DNA from: Microbacterium protaetiae
GTDB lineage: Bacteria; Actinomycetota; Actinomycetes; Actinomycetales; Microbacteriaceae
Assembly: GCF_004135285.1 (NCBI RefSeq)
Contig: NZ_CP035494.1
Location: 1,302,001-1,366,000 of the forward strand
DNA: 64,000 nt
Direction of reading: 5' to 3'
Shown here piece by piece: positions 16,931 to 25,034 of the stretch (position 1 is its first letter; each line of letters begins with the position of its first letter). Position numbers and translations under genes: made by a program. Under the pieces are notes generated by a model. That model saw nothing but the letters and a program-made list of their open reading frames with translations, had not been told where the DNA came from and made no database searches.

Positions 16931-17054
16931 ACGTCGCCCGGGGCAGCGGCCCCCGGAACCGCGTCACCGATGGCTGTCGCCGTGCGACCGGTGGGCGCCC
17001 ATCCGCAAGCGCCGCACCCGGAGTAGCGTCGGAACCACCCCGAGAGGAGCACCC

Positions 17055-17411
17055 ATGACTGACCGCCAGGTGAAGATGATCATCCTGTCCACGGAAGATC
17101 TCGACGAGTCGATCCGGTTCTATACGGAGACGCTCGGGTTTCCGCTGAAGTTCCGCGACGGCAACCATTTTGCCGCCCTCGACGGCGGCACCATCACGCT
17201 CGCGCTCGCGACCGCGCTGGATCACCCCATCCCCGGCCAGGTCGTCGTCGGAATCAAGACCGACGACGTCGATGGCGATGCGAAGGCCCTGGACGACAAC
17301 GGCGGCGGGCTCGCGAAGGGCCCGTACAACGACGCCCATGAACGGCGCGCAGTCGGCTATGACAGTCAGGGCAACGGGCTCACGTTCTACGCGCCGTTGC
17401 CGCGCGACTGA
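17055..17411 (+). CDS. VOC (glyoxalase/bleomycin resistance) family protein
   Basis: A 118-residue vicinal-oxygen-chelate protein made of paired beta-alpha-beta-beta-beta units (residues 1-60 and 61-118). IILSTEDLDESIRFYTETLG is the typical opening and SQGNGLTFYAPL the typical end with a ligand-like position near the C-terminus. Members are isomerases, dioxygenases or drug-binding proteins; this one cannot be assigned. GAGAGGAGC lies six bases before the ATG at 17055. Confidence 0.88.
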   Translation: MTDRQVKMIILSTEDLDESIRFYTETLGFPLKFRDGNHFAALDGGTITLALATALDHPIPGQVVVGIKTDDVDGDAKALDDNGGGLAKGPYNDAHERRAVGYDSQGNGLTFYAPLPRD

Positions 17412-17584
17412 GCGGAGCCAGGCGACGCCCCGAGTCGGGAGCCGCTGAGCGACGCCAAGCACCGTCCGCGAGCAGAGCCGCGCAGCGACGCCAGCTCCAC
17501 CCTCGCCCAGCGCACCGCCACCCTTAAGCAGCCCACAACCGCACGCGCCAGCCCGCCCCCGGCGGGTGCTCTAGTGTAGGCGGC

Positions 17585-18745
17585 GTGCGGCTGATTCAGT
17601 GGTGGCGCTCGCAGCCGCAGAGTATTCGCGACGGGCTGGGCGCGGCGGCATTCGCCGCGATCTCGCTGCTGCCCGTGCTCGCCCCTTATGGACTCGTGCT
17701 CGGCGCACTGCCGGTCAGGCCAGCCGACACCCTGTCTGTGCTGCTGATTCTCGCCCAGACGTTGCCGCTGGCCGCACGGCGCACGGCGCCCGGCTGGGCT
17801 CTCGCGCTGGTCGGCGTCGCGTTCGCCGTCGACCAGTGCCTGGGGTATCCGCCGTCACCGGCCGGCCTGGGCGTTCTGGTCGCGCTGTATTCGGCGGGCG
17901 CGCATCAGCGCCGCGCCCGCGGCGTCACCGTCGTCACGAGTGCCGCGGCCTACGTGATCCTCGCCGTCGTGCTGCTGGTGCTCGGCTCACCGGAACACGT
18001 ATGGGACTTCGTGACCTTCACGCTCGTGCTCGCCGCCGCATGGGGCGTGGGCGATCTGGTCAGACTCCGCACCACTGCCGCCGACGCCCGCGCCGCCGAT
18101 GGCGCCCGGGCCGCGGTGACGGATGAGCGGATGCGAGTGGCCAGGGAATTGCACGATGTGGTCGGCCACCACGTGACAAGCATGGTCGTTCAGGCCGATG
18201 CGGCGTCGCTCTTGGCGGCCTCCGGACAGCCTCTGAGTAGCGAACAGCTGGCAGCTATCGCGGACGGCGGTCGGCGGGCCCTGGACGACCTGCGCCGACT
18301 GCTCGATGTGCTCGGATCCGACGACACCGCCAGATCACCCGCGATCGGCGCCCTCGGCGACCTGGTGCGCGCGGCGCAGGCGGCCGGTCAGCGCATCACC
18401 TTGGAAGAAGAAGGGATGCCGGTCGGAACCGATGAGCTGCGCCTCGCGGTGTACCGCATCGTGCAAGAGGGCCTGACGAACGCACTCAAGCACGCACCCG
18501 GGCAGCCCACCCGGGTGCAGGTCGCGTGGTCGGCAAACGAGGTCCAGGTGCGCCTGACCACCGAGTCGACGGGTTCCCGGTCGCATCGCCGGGTCATCCC
18601 GGGCTCGGGGCGAGGACTGCCCGGGCTCGCCGAGCGGGTGCGACGTTTGGGCGGTCGCCTCCACGCCGGCCCGGATTCTCGCGGCCGCTTCGAGCTCGCC
18701 GCGCACCTTCCCCTCACCCCCGAAGAGGCACGGCATGACACCTGA
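17585..18745 (+). CDS. two-component sensor histidine kinase (NarL/DesK class)
   Basis: A 386-residue membrane kinase. The N-terminal half has about five hydrophobic segments. The dimerisation/phospho-acceptor helix reads RELHDVVGHHV with H190 as the acceptor, and a degenerate HATPase domain contains EGLTNALKHA and GRGLPGL. The pairing with the LuxR-type regulator, which overlaps its 3' end by 11 bp, is clear. It starts with GTG at 17585, seven bases after TAGTGT (17572-17577), with no ribosome-binding site. The signal is unknown; compact membrane sensors of this class often report on the envelope. Confidence 0.92.
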   Translation: MRLIQWWRSQPQSIRDGLGAAAFAAISLLPVLAPYGLVLGALPVRPADTLSVLLILAQTLPLAARRTAPGWALALVGVAFAVDQCLGYPPSPAGLGVLVALYSAGAHQRRARGVTVVTSAAAYVILAVVLLVLGSPEHVWDFVTFTLVLAAAWGVGDLVRLRTTAADARAADGARAAVTDERMRVARELHDVVGHHVTSMVVQADAASLLAASGQPLSSEQLAAIADGGRRALDDLRRLLDVLGSDDTARSPAIGALGDLVRAAQAAGQRITLEEEGMPVGTDELRLAVYRIVQEGLTNALKHAPGQPTRVQVAWSANEVQVRLTTESTGSRSHRRVIPGSGRGLPGLAERVRRLGGRLHAGPDSRGRFELAAHLPLTPEEARHDT

Positions 18746-19568
18746 CCCGCAGAACGACGACCGGCTACCCGGCGACAGCGCGCACGGCAACACCAGTCCC
18801 GGCGCCACCCCACCCGGTGCCAGCACCCACGGCGCCACCCCACCCGGTGCCAGCACCCACGGCGCCACCCCACCCGACGCCGGCGACGGTCACAGCGGCA
18901 TCCGGGTGATCATCGCCGACGACCAGGCCGTGATCCGGGCCGGGTACGCCACGATCCTCGGCTTGCACCCTGACATCACCGTCGTCGGCGAGGCCGGTGA
19001 CGGCCGCGCCGCGGTCGAACTCGCCCGACGCGTGCGCCCCGACGTGATAGTGATGGACGTGCGGATGCCGGTGCTCGACGGCATCGCGGCGACGAAGATC
19101 CTCGCCGGGCCGGGGGTGGATAACCCACCCCGCGTTCTCGTGGTGACGACGTTCGCACTGGACCGTTATGTCTACGACGCGCTGCGCGCGGGTGCCAGCG
19201 GTTTTCTGCTCAAGGATTCGAGCGCGCAGCAACTGGTCAATGCGGTGCGCACCATCGCCGCGGGCGAATCGCTGCTGGCTCCGGCGGTGACACAGGCCCT
19301 GCTCGGTCGTTTCGCCGAGCGGGTGCTGCCAGCCGCCCCTCGCCCCGACTCAGACCCGCGCCTGGCGCGACTGACTCCACGCGAGTTCGAAGTGCTCACC
19401 GCCATCGCCCACGGTGACTCGAACGCCGAGATCGCACATGCACTGGTGATCAGCCACGAGACCGTGAAGACCTATGTCTCGCGGATCTTGCTCAAGCTCG
19501 AGCTGCGCGACAGAGTGCATGTCGTCGTCTACGCCTATCGCAACGGCCTGGTCACCGCGCAAGGCTGA
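18735..19568 (+). CDS. LuxR/NarL-type response regulator with Pro-rich N-terminal repeats
   Basis: A 277-residue regulator. Residues 55 onward are a receiver domain with phospho-acceptor D108 (VIVMDVRMP), T138/T139 and K160; a LuxR HTH follows (LTPREFEVLTAIAHGDSNAE). Unusually, the first 50 residues are a low-complexity extension containing GATPPGASTH repeats encoded by a 30-bp tandem repeat (about 18801-18878). It overlaps the kinase gene by 11 bp, so both are co-translated. A later start just before the receiver domain is possible, but no good alternative start codon stands out. Confidence 0.9.
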   Translation: MTPDPQNDDRLPGDSAHGNTSPGATPPGASTHGATPPGASTHGATPPDAGDGHSGIRVIIADDQAVIRAGYATILGLHPDITVVGEAGDGRAAVELARRVRPDVIVMDVRMPVLDGIAATKILAGPGVDNPPRVLVVTTFALDRYVYDALRAGASGFLLKDSSAQQLVNAVRTIAAGESLLAPAVTQALLGRFAERVLPAAPRPDSDPRLARLTPREFEVLTAIAHGDSNAEIAHALVISHETVKTYVSRILLKLELRDRVHVVVYAYRNGLVTAQG

Positions 19569-19575
19569 CGCAGCG

Positions 19576-19601
19576 CGGCATCCCTCTGGCGGGGGATGCC
19601 G
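19576..19601 (+). terminator. hairpin after response regulator
   Basis: CGGCATCCC (19576-19584) and GGGATGCCG (19593-19601) form a nine-pair stem directly after the stop codon. There is no T-tract. It uses the same GGGATGCCG word as the hairpins at 3910 and 23569. Confidence 0.5.
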
Positions 19602-19655
19602 ATTGCCTGCCGCAGGGTGATTCGCGCCCCACCGCCCGATCCGTAGCGTCAAAGC

Positions 19656-20540
19656 ATGAACACGATCTCGCGCGGCGCGCCGCTTCTGCGCTTCCTGCGC
19701 TTTCCCCTTGTCTGGCTCGCCATCGGCGTCATCACCGTCGGCGCTCTCTCGACCTTCGTCGGCGCCGGGACCATCCCCACGATCCTTGCTGTGGTGACAA
19801 CCCTTGCCGCCTACGGGCTCGTGATGCGTTTCGTCGCCCGGCGCCCGATGCCCGAGCTCGCCCTGCGCCACGCGCTGCGCGACGCGCTGATCGGCGCCGC
19901 GATCGGCGCGGGTTTTCTCGCCGTGTCGGTGGGCATCATCACGCTGCTGGGCGGGTACCGTTTCACGTTCGACCCCACCGCCACCGTGCGGGCGCTGCCG
20001 GGGATCCTCGCCATCCTGGTCGGAGGCGCCGTCACCGAAGAGCTGCTGTTCCGCGGCCTTGCGCTGCAGGCCATCGAGAAGCTCGGCGGAAGCTGGATAG
20101 CGCTCGGCGCGACGGCTGTGCTGTTCGGTCTCATTCATGCGGCCAATCCCGCTGCCACGCTGTGGAGTTCGATCGCCATCGCCGTTGAAGCCGGCGGACT
20201 GCTCGGCGCGGCGTTCCTGTGGCGACGCAGTCTGTGGCTGGTGTTCGCGCTGCATGCCACCTGGAATGGGCTCGAGCAGGCGCTCGGCATTCCGGTGTCG
20301 GGCCACGCCGATCCGGGTGTCTTGATCGCCACGGTGCAGGGCCCGGCGATCTTGACGGGCGGCGACTTCGGCCTCGAGGCATCGCTGGTGCCGATGCTGG
20401 TCAGTCTCGCCATCACGGCGCTGCTTCTGGTCGCCGCGCATCGACGCGGCAGCCTCGTGCCGCGGACAGCCGCACGCTCACACGCGATGAACGAGCAGCC
20501 CGCGGCATCCCACCCGCTCAGCCGGCAGCGCGCGCGATGA
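19656..20540 (+). CDS. CPBP family intramembrane metalloprotease
   Basis: A 294-residue polytopic protein of the CAAX protease/bacteriocin-processing (ABI) family. The first catalytic motif is EELLFRG (E128, E129, R133), the second FGLIHAANP (H161), and a third histidine lies in FALHATWN. It cleaves peptides within the membrane; targets are unknown. TAGCGT sits six bases before the ATG at 19656 with no ribosome-binding site. The C-terminal tail overlaps the convergent DUF1801 gene by 23 bp. Confidence 0.9.
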   Translation: MNTISRGAPLLRFLRFPLVWLAIGVITVGALSTFVGAGTIPTILAVVTTLAAYGLVMRFVARRPMPELALRHALRDALIGAAIGAGFLAVSVGIITLLGGYRFTFDPTATVRALPGILAILVGGAVTEELLFRGLALQAIEKLGGSWIALGATAVLFGLIHAANPAATLWSSIAIAVEAGGLLGAAFLWRRSLWLVFALHATWNGLEQALGIPVSGHADPGVLIATVQGPAILTGGDFGLEASLVPMLVSLAITALLLVAAHRRGSLVPRTAARSHAMNEQPAASHPLSRQRAR

Positions 20541-20958
20541 TCTCGCGCATGCGCTTCTCGACGTCGGGCGTGAACTCCACGATCGCGAATTCGGTGGGCC
20601 ACAGCGCGCCGTCGTCGAGCTGCGCGCCATCGTTGAATCCGATCGTGGCGTATCGCGAGTTGAATTTGGCCGATGCCTTGAAGAAGCACACGGCCTTGCC
20701 GTCGCGTCCGTATGCCGGAAAGCCGTACCAGGTCTTCGGGTCGAGCTGGGGGGCTGTCTCGGTGACCATCTCGTGGAACCGCTGCGCCAACACCTTGTCG
20801 GTGCCGCTCAGCGCCTCGATGGCCTCGAGCACGCCCTGTCGGTCGGCCTCTTTCTTCGCGGCGCCCTTCGACGCCTTCGCTTCGGCCCGCAATTCGGCGG
20901 CGCGCGCCTTCATCGCAGCGCGCTCTTCGGCGGTGAATCCTGCGGTCTTCTCGGCCAT
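20518..20958 (-). CDS. DUF1801-type (YdhG/iron chaperone-like) protein
   Basis: A 146-residue soluble protein. The core, WYGFPAYGRDGKAVCFFKA followed by FNSRYATIGF, is that of DUF1801 proteins, some of which resemble frataxin-like folds. The first 35 residues are an extra Lys/Ala-rich helical segment. Function is not established for the family. AAAGGA precedes the ATG at 20958. It overlaps the convergent protease gene end. Confidence 0.8.
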   Translation of the reverse strand: MAEKTAGFTAEERAAMKARAAELRAEAKASKGAAKKEADRQGVLEAIEALSGTDKVLAQRFHEMVTETAPQLDPKTWYGFPAYGRDGKAVCFFKASAKFNSRYATIGFNDGAQLDDGALWPTEFAIVEFTPDVEKRMREIIARAAG

Positions 20959-21036
20959 CGGCCATCCTTTCGTCGTGTCGTGAGACTCAGACTAGGGATG
21001 CCGCGGCCCGGCCGCTTCTCGAATCCTGCTCGAGTG

Positions 21037-21462
21037 TCACCAGGCGGCTTCGGCCACCTGCGCAGCCCCGCCCGACACGTCATAAACCCGCACCCAGTCG
21101 GGCCGGACGGCCACGACGGCGAACCCCGCGTCAAGGGCACGCGAACCCGGCAGTTGGGCGTTGTACGCGGCGCCCAACCTGTCGCGCTCTGCGCCGTCGG
21201 TGACGATCGCGTCACCCTCGAGCTGCAGCGAGACATCGCGGCACAGGCCGACGACGACCGCGACGCGGGCGTGTCCCTGCATGTTGGCGATCTTTCGCGT
21301 GTGCGCGGGGGCGTCGAAGACCAGCGTTCCGTCGTCGAGCGCGGCCGCCCCGACCAGCGCCGCTTCGGGGGCGCCCTGGTCGGTCACGGTCGCAACGACG
21401 GCACGCGCCTCAGAGCGGATGAAGGCGGCCACAGCGGCGCGGTCTGACGGATCGAGGGTCAT
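21037..21462 (-). CDS. pyridoxamine 5'-phosphate oxidase-like flavin-binding protein
   Basis: A 141-residue split-barrel protein. VVATVTDQGAPEAALVGAAALDDGTLVF is the typical entry strand pair, and RKIANMQGHARVAVVVG supplies the phosphate-contacting loop. Such proteins bind FMN, F420 or haem; the cofactor here is undetermined. An ATG 30 bp upstream is in frame, but TACAGT lies seven bases before the ATG at 21462, which supports this shorter start. Confidence 0.82.
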   Translation of the reverse strand: MTLDPSDRAAVAAFIRSEARAVVATVTDQGAPEAALVGAAALDDGTLVFDAPAHTRKIANMQGHARVAVVVGLCRDVSLQLEGDAIVTDGAERDRLGAAYNAQLPGSRALDAGFAVVAVRPDWVRVYDVSGGAAQVAEAAW

Positions 21463-21529
21463 GATCAGCACTGTAGACGAGCAGCGCGGCACCTGGGGCA
21501 GACCTCAGCGGCGCGCATACCCTCGAAGC

Positions 21530-22138
21530 ATGCATTTCACTCCGGCATCCGATGGTCCCTCGATCGTGCTCGTCCGCCACGGCGAGACCGAGTGGAGCAG
21601 GGCCGGACGCCACACGTCGACCACCGATATCGGTCTGACGGAGCGCGGCGAGCAGCAGGCGCGGCGCATCGGCGCTGCACTGCGCGAGAGGCGGTTCGCC
21701 GTCGTGCTGTGCAGCCCGCGCCGGCGGGCGCGCGAGACCGCGGCACTGGCCGGATTCGCCGACCCGATCGTGGATGACGACCTCGTCGAGTGGGACTACG
21801 GCGCGCTCGAAGGCCGAACCAGCAGAGACATCTCGGCGCAGATCGGCCACCCGTGGAGCATCTGGACGGCATCCCCGCCCGATCCGACGCCTGCCGAGAC
21901 GGCAGCCGAAATCGCCCGACGCGCGGATGCCGTCATCGAGCGTCTGCAGACAACGGTCGAGCAGGGGCAGGATGCCGCGGTTTTCTCACACGCGCATTTT
22001 CTGCGCGTGCTCGCCGCGCGGTGGCTCGACCTGCCGCCGACGGAGGGGGCGCGCTTCGCGCTCGACGCCGGCGGCATCAGTGAGCTCGGTTTCGAGCACG
22101 ACGCGCGGGTGGTCACCCGGTGGAATCTGCCGGCCTGA
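21530..22138 (+). CDS. histidine phosphatase family protein
   Basis: A 202-residue phosphoglycerate-mutase-like phosphatase. The phospho-accepting motif is LVRHGETEW, a second arginine lies in LCSPRRRARETA, and the proton donor glutamate in VEWDYGALEG; the second catalytic histidine is in FSHAHFLRV. It hydrolyses a small phosphate ester in the cytosol, possibly a sugar or nucleotide. TACCCT lies six bases before the ATG at 21530, giving a leaderless pattern. Confidence 0.9.
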   Translation: MHFTPASDGPSIVLVRHGETEWSRAGRHTSTTDIGLTERGEQQARRIGAALRERRFAVVLCSPRRRARETAALAGFADPIVDDDLVEWDYGALEGRTSRDISAQIGHPWSIWTASPPDPTPAETAAEIARRADAVIERLQTTVEQGQDAAVFSHAHFLRVLAARWLDLPPTEGARFALDAGGISELGFEHDARVVTRWNLPA

Positions 22139-22185
22139 CCCGCTCGACTGCCGACATCGACATCACAGATCCACGAAAGCCGCGT

Positions 22186-22229
22186 GTTGCACCATGCAAC
22201 GAAACGAGCTAATGTTGCACTGAGCAACA
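22186..22229 (+). promoter_or_regulatory. marR promoter with two operator palindromes
   Basis: Palindromes GTTGCACCATGCAAC (22186-22200) and TGTTGCACTGAGCAACA (22213-22229) flank and overlap a promoter: -35 TTGCAC (22187-22192), a 17-bp spacer, -10 TAATGT (22210-22215). The first operator covers the -35 box and the second the -10. This is the layout of an autorepressed MarR gene. Confidence 0.75.
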
Positions 22230-22243
22230 CAAGGAGACGTCCG

Positions 22244-22666
22244 ATGGCCCGCGATACCGACACCGCCGAGATCCTCGGCGCACTGATCCTCATTTCGCGC
22301 CGCGGGGTCGCCGACGCCCGCACCACCGGCACCGCCCTGAGCATGACCGCGCAGTCGATCATCGGGTACATCGTCGACAACCCGGGATGCCGCTCGGCCG
22401 ACATCGCGCGCGACTTTCGGCTGAACCGCTCCACCCTCTCGCGCCAAATCGGCGACCTTCTCGGCGCCGGACTCGTGCGCGAGGCCGCCGGCCCCGGCCG
22501 CGGCCGCCCCCTCGAACTCACCCCCGCCGGCGAGCGCGCCTACCGCGAGACCATCGCCGTGCTCACCGGCGTGGTCGCCGAGGCGATCCACGAGTGGACC
22601 GATGCCGAGGTCGACCGCTTTGCCCGCGACCTCGTCCGGTTCACCGTCGGGGCGGCTCCCGCCTGA
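22244..22666 (+). CDS. MarR family transcriptional regulator
   Basis: A 140-residue winged-helix regulator. The recognition segment reads RSADIARDFRLNRSTLSRQIGDLLGAGLV and the wing GPGRGRPLELTPAGERAY. AAGGAG (22231-22236) seven bases before the ATG at 22244 sets the start. The two matching palindromes in its promoter suggest autorepression released by a small ligand. The hydroxyacyl-CoA dehydrogenase gene follows by 56 bp and may belong to the same regulon, which would link the ligand to acyl metabolism; this is inference. Confidence 0.88.
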   Translation: MARDTDTAEILGALILISRRGVADARTTGTALSMTAQSIIGYIVDNPGCRSADIARDFRLNRSTLSRQIGDLLGAGLVREAAGPGRGRPLELTPAGERAYRETIAVLTGVVAEAIHEWTDAEVDRFARDLVRFTVGAAPA

Positions 22667-22722
22667 AGCGGCACTGGGCCGCGGCATCCCTTCACCAGAC
22701 TCCACGAGAGAAGGAAACACAG

Positions 22723-23562
22723 ATGAACGACATCACCGTGCTGGGCACCGGAGTGCTCGGCTCGCAGATTGCTTTCCAGACCGCCTACAGCGGCTATGCC
22801 GTCGTCGCGTACGACGTCAGCGACGAGGTGCTCGAGACCGCGAAGAACCGGTTCGCGAAGCTCGCGAAGACCTACGCGCGCGATCTCGGTGACCAGGCGA
22901 AGGCCGATGCGGCGCTGGAACGCATTCGGTACAGCGCCGATCTCGCCGACGCCGTGGCGCAGGCCGACCTCGTCATCGAGGCGGTGCCCGAGAAGCTCGA
23001 GCTCAAGCGCGAGGTGTACACGAAACTCGGTGAGGTCGCGCCGGCGAAGACGATCTTCGCGACGAACTCGTCGACGTTGCTGCCCTCGGCCATCGCCGAG
23101 TTCACCGGACGCCCTGAGCGGTTCCTCGCCCTGCACTTCGCGAACCAGATCTGGGTGCACAACACCGCCGAGATCATGGGACACCCCGGCACCGATCCGC
23201 AGGTGTACGACGAGGTCGTCGCCTTCGCCACGAGCATCGGCATGGTGCCGATCCAGCTGCACAAAGAGCGCTCGGGCTACGTGCTCAACTCGCTTCTCGT
23301 GCCGTTGCTGAACGCGGCCGGCGACCTGCTCGTCGAGGGCATCGCCTCGCCCGAAGACATCGACGCCGTCTGGCGCATCGGCACCGGTGCACCCCAGGGC
23401 CCGTTCCAGATCTTCGATGTCGTGGGCCTGACCACCGCCTACAACATCTCGGCCGCCGGCGGCGAGAAGCAGCAGGCGTTCGCGAAGCTGCTCAAGGAGA
23501 ACTACATCGACCAGGGCAAGCTCGGCATCGCGACCGGCGAGGGCTTCTACTCGTACAAGTGA
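22723..23562 (+). CDS. 3-hydroxyacyl-CoA dehydrogenase
   Basis: A 279-residue NAD-dependent enzyme. The N-terminal GTGVLGSQIAFQTAYSGY is the dinucleotide site, VIEAVPEKLELK and FATNSSTLLPS follow in the standard order, and LHFANQIWVHNTAEIM carries the catalytic His-Glu region. Length matches the single-domain HBD type (about 280). It oxidises 3-hydroxyacyl-CoA, such as 3-hydroxybutyryl-CoA. GAGAAGGAAA precedes the ATG at 22723. A perfect hairpin follows the stop. Confidence 0.92.
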   Translation: MNDITVLGTGVLGSQIAFQTAYSGYAVVAYDVSDEVLETAKNRFAKLAKTYARDLGDQAKADAALERIRYSADLADAVAQADLVIEAVPEKLELKREVYTKLGEVAPAKTIFATNSSTLLPSAIAEFTGRPERFLALHFANQIWVHNTAEIMGHPGTDPQVYDEVVAFATSIGMVPIQLHKERSGYVLNSLLVPLLNAAGDLLVEGIASPEDIDAVWRIGTGAPQGPFQIFDVVGLTTAYNISAAGGEKQQAFAKLLKENYIDQGKLGIATGEGFYSYK

Positions 23563-23568
23563 GGGATT

Positions 23569-23595
23569 CGGGATGCCGCGGCCCGCGGCATCCCG
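23569..23595. terminator. near-perfect bidirectional hairpin between convergent genes
   Basis: CGGGATGCCGCG (23569-23580) and CGCGGCATCCCG (23584-23595) are perfect complements around a 3-nt loop. It fills the gap between the dehydrogenase stop and the end of the convergent VOC-fusion gene, exactly where a shared terminator would be. Confidence 0.65.
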
Positions 23596-24273
23596 TCACG
23601 CCTCGAGGTCTGCCCACCCGGCGATGTCGACGCCATGGTTCTCGGGCGAGGCGACGGTCCACGTCTTCGGCATGATCTCGCCGTTCACGTCCCTGCCGCC
23701 ATGGGCGAGAGCCGCGTGCATGCGGTCTTCGGCAACGTCTGCCGGCACCGACAGATCGATGTGCGTACGGCCGCGCCCGGGCTTGGCCGGCGTGAGCTCA
23801 TGGAACCACAAGTGCGGGCCGCGTCGCAGCGGGTCGATCAGGTCTTCGTCGCCCACCCGCACATAGCCGAACACCGACTCGAAGAACGGCCGCATGTCAG
23901 CACCGGCATCTTGCGCCACCGCGATGCCGACGACCTTCAGCATCGTGGGGTCGGCCGTCAGCCCGCGCGCATGCGCGGCCGCGCTGACGGCGACGGCGAG
24001 ATCGGCGTCTTTGCGGCTGAGGGCCCCGTCGATACGCGAGAACGTGCGCACGACCACCCCCTCCGGCCGCACATCGACGTCGGGGTCGTGCCCGACCTCG
24101 GCCGCAGCCTGGGCGATGTCGGCAACGAAGGCGGCCGCCTGAGCGAACGATTCCGTTCGGTAGAACACGTGCGCGCCCCAGAACAGCACGCGCCAGTCTT
24201 CGGTGCCGGGCGTCTCGTGGAACTCCTGCGGAAAAAGCTGGGTGATCGGCATCGATTCCGTCGACTCGACCAT
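23596..24273 (-). CDS. fusion of pterin carbinolamine dehydratase-like and VOC domains
   Basis: A 225-residue two-domain protein. Residues about 20-110 resemble 4a-hydroxytetrahydrobiopterin dehydratase (FAQAAAFVADIAQAAAEVGHDPDVDVR, then an alternating helix-strand core). Residues about 115-220 are a VOC-like domain ending THIDLSVP and MPKTWTVASPENHGVDIAGW. The dehydratase half recycles pterin cofactor in known enzymes; whether it is active here is unclear. AAAGGAGG before the ATG at 24273 fixes the start. It is divergent from the Nudix gene. Confidence 0.78.
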   Translation of the reverse strand: MVESTESMPITQLFPQEFHETPGTEDWRVLFWGAHVFYRTESFAQAAAFVADIAQAAAEVGHDPDVDVRPEGVVVRTFSRIDGALSRKDADLAVAVSAAAHARGLTADPTMLKVVGIAVAQDAGADMRPFFESVFGYVRVGDEDLIDPLRRGPHLWFHELTPAKPGRGRTHIDLSVPADVAEDRMHAALAHGGRDVNGEIMPKTWTVASPENHGVDIAGWADLEA

Positions 24274-24361
24274 CGTGATCCTCCTTTGATGACGCGGTCA
24301 GGTGTCGTACCCGCCCCACTCTAGAAGCGGCCTCCGACGTTCCGCGAGTACTCTCCGAGAG

Positions 24362-25030
24362 GTGAGTGATGCCCCCGACGACGCCCGTGCCGCCCTCTCT
24401 GCTCTCGCAGCGCCCGATCACTGGCCGCGGTTCGATCGCGTGCGGGTGGATGCCGCAACCGGCCGTCGATCAGCGGTGCTCATGCTCTTCGGCGCGGCCG
24501 ACGGCTCAGACGGCGAGCGGCCCATCGCCCCCGACGACGCCGCGGTGCTTCTGCTGCGGCGCGCGTCGAGTCTGCGACATCACCCCGGTCAGATCGGCTT
24601 TCCCGGCGGCGGGCTTGAAGACGGCGACGACGGACCCGTGGGTGCGGCCGTGCGCGAGGCCGTCGAAGAGACCGGGATCGATCCACGCGGCGTCGAGCTT
24701 TTCTCTCCGCTACCCGAGCTGCCGCTGGCGGTGAGCAACAACCTCGTGACACCGGTGCCGGCGTGGTGGCGGCATCCCTCCCCCGTATGGGCGGTGGATG
24801 CGGCCGAGACCGAAGAGGTGTTCCTGGCACCCGTGGGCGAACTGCTCGATCCGCAGAACCGCCGCAGCGTCGCGCGGGTGCGGGGCATGCGCATCCCGGC
24901 CATGCCCGCCTTTCAGCTCGGCGAGCGGCTCATCTGGGGTTTCACCGGGGTGGTGCTGTCGGGCTTGTTCGACACTCTCGGCTGGACGAGGCCCTGGGAT
25001 GCCGGTCGGTTGGTCGAACCCGACGCCTGA
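24362..25030 (+). CDS. Nudix hydrolase, coenzyme A pyrophosphatase-like
   Basis: A 222-residue Nudix protein. The UPF0035-type motif LRHHPGQIGFPGGGLEDGDD directly precedes the Nudix helix REAVEETGI, a combination characteristic of NudL/PCD1-type CoA diphosphatases that cleave CoA or acyl-CoA to phosphopantetheine and 3',5'-ADP. GTG at 24362 is favoured over an ATG 60 bp upstream because TACTCT lies seven bases before it. It converges on a GNAT gene with a 4-bp gap. Confidence 0.88.
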   Translation: MSDAPDDARAALSALAAPDHWPRFDRVRVDAATGRRSAVLMLFGAADGSDGERPIAPDDAAVLLLRRASSLRHHPGQIGFPGGGLEDGDDGPVGAAVREAVEETGIDPRGVELFSPLPELPLAVSNNLVTPVPAWWRHPSPVWAVDAAETEEVFLAPVGELLDPQNRRSVARVRGMRIPAMPAFQLGERLIWGFTGVVLSGLFDTLGWTRPWDAGRLVEPDA

Positions 25031-25034
25031 GCGG

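Noticed and set aside
15026..17026. 666-codon plus-strand open frame
   Set aside because: It is antisense to three well-supported genes (71-aa protein, coiled-coil protein, GNAT) and to the 86-bp repeats; composition is that of a shadow frame.
16573..17052. Minus-strand peptides with a recurring SQDxxxIPGV pattern in the 86-bp repeats
   Set aside because: The similarity arises from the DNA repeat; there is no start context, frames differ in flanks, and the copies are palindromic intergenic elements.
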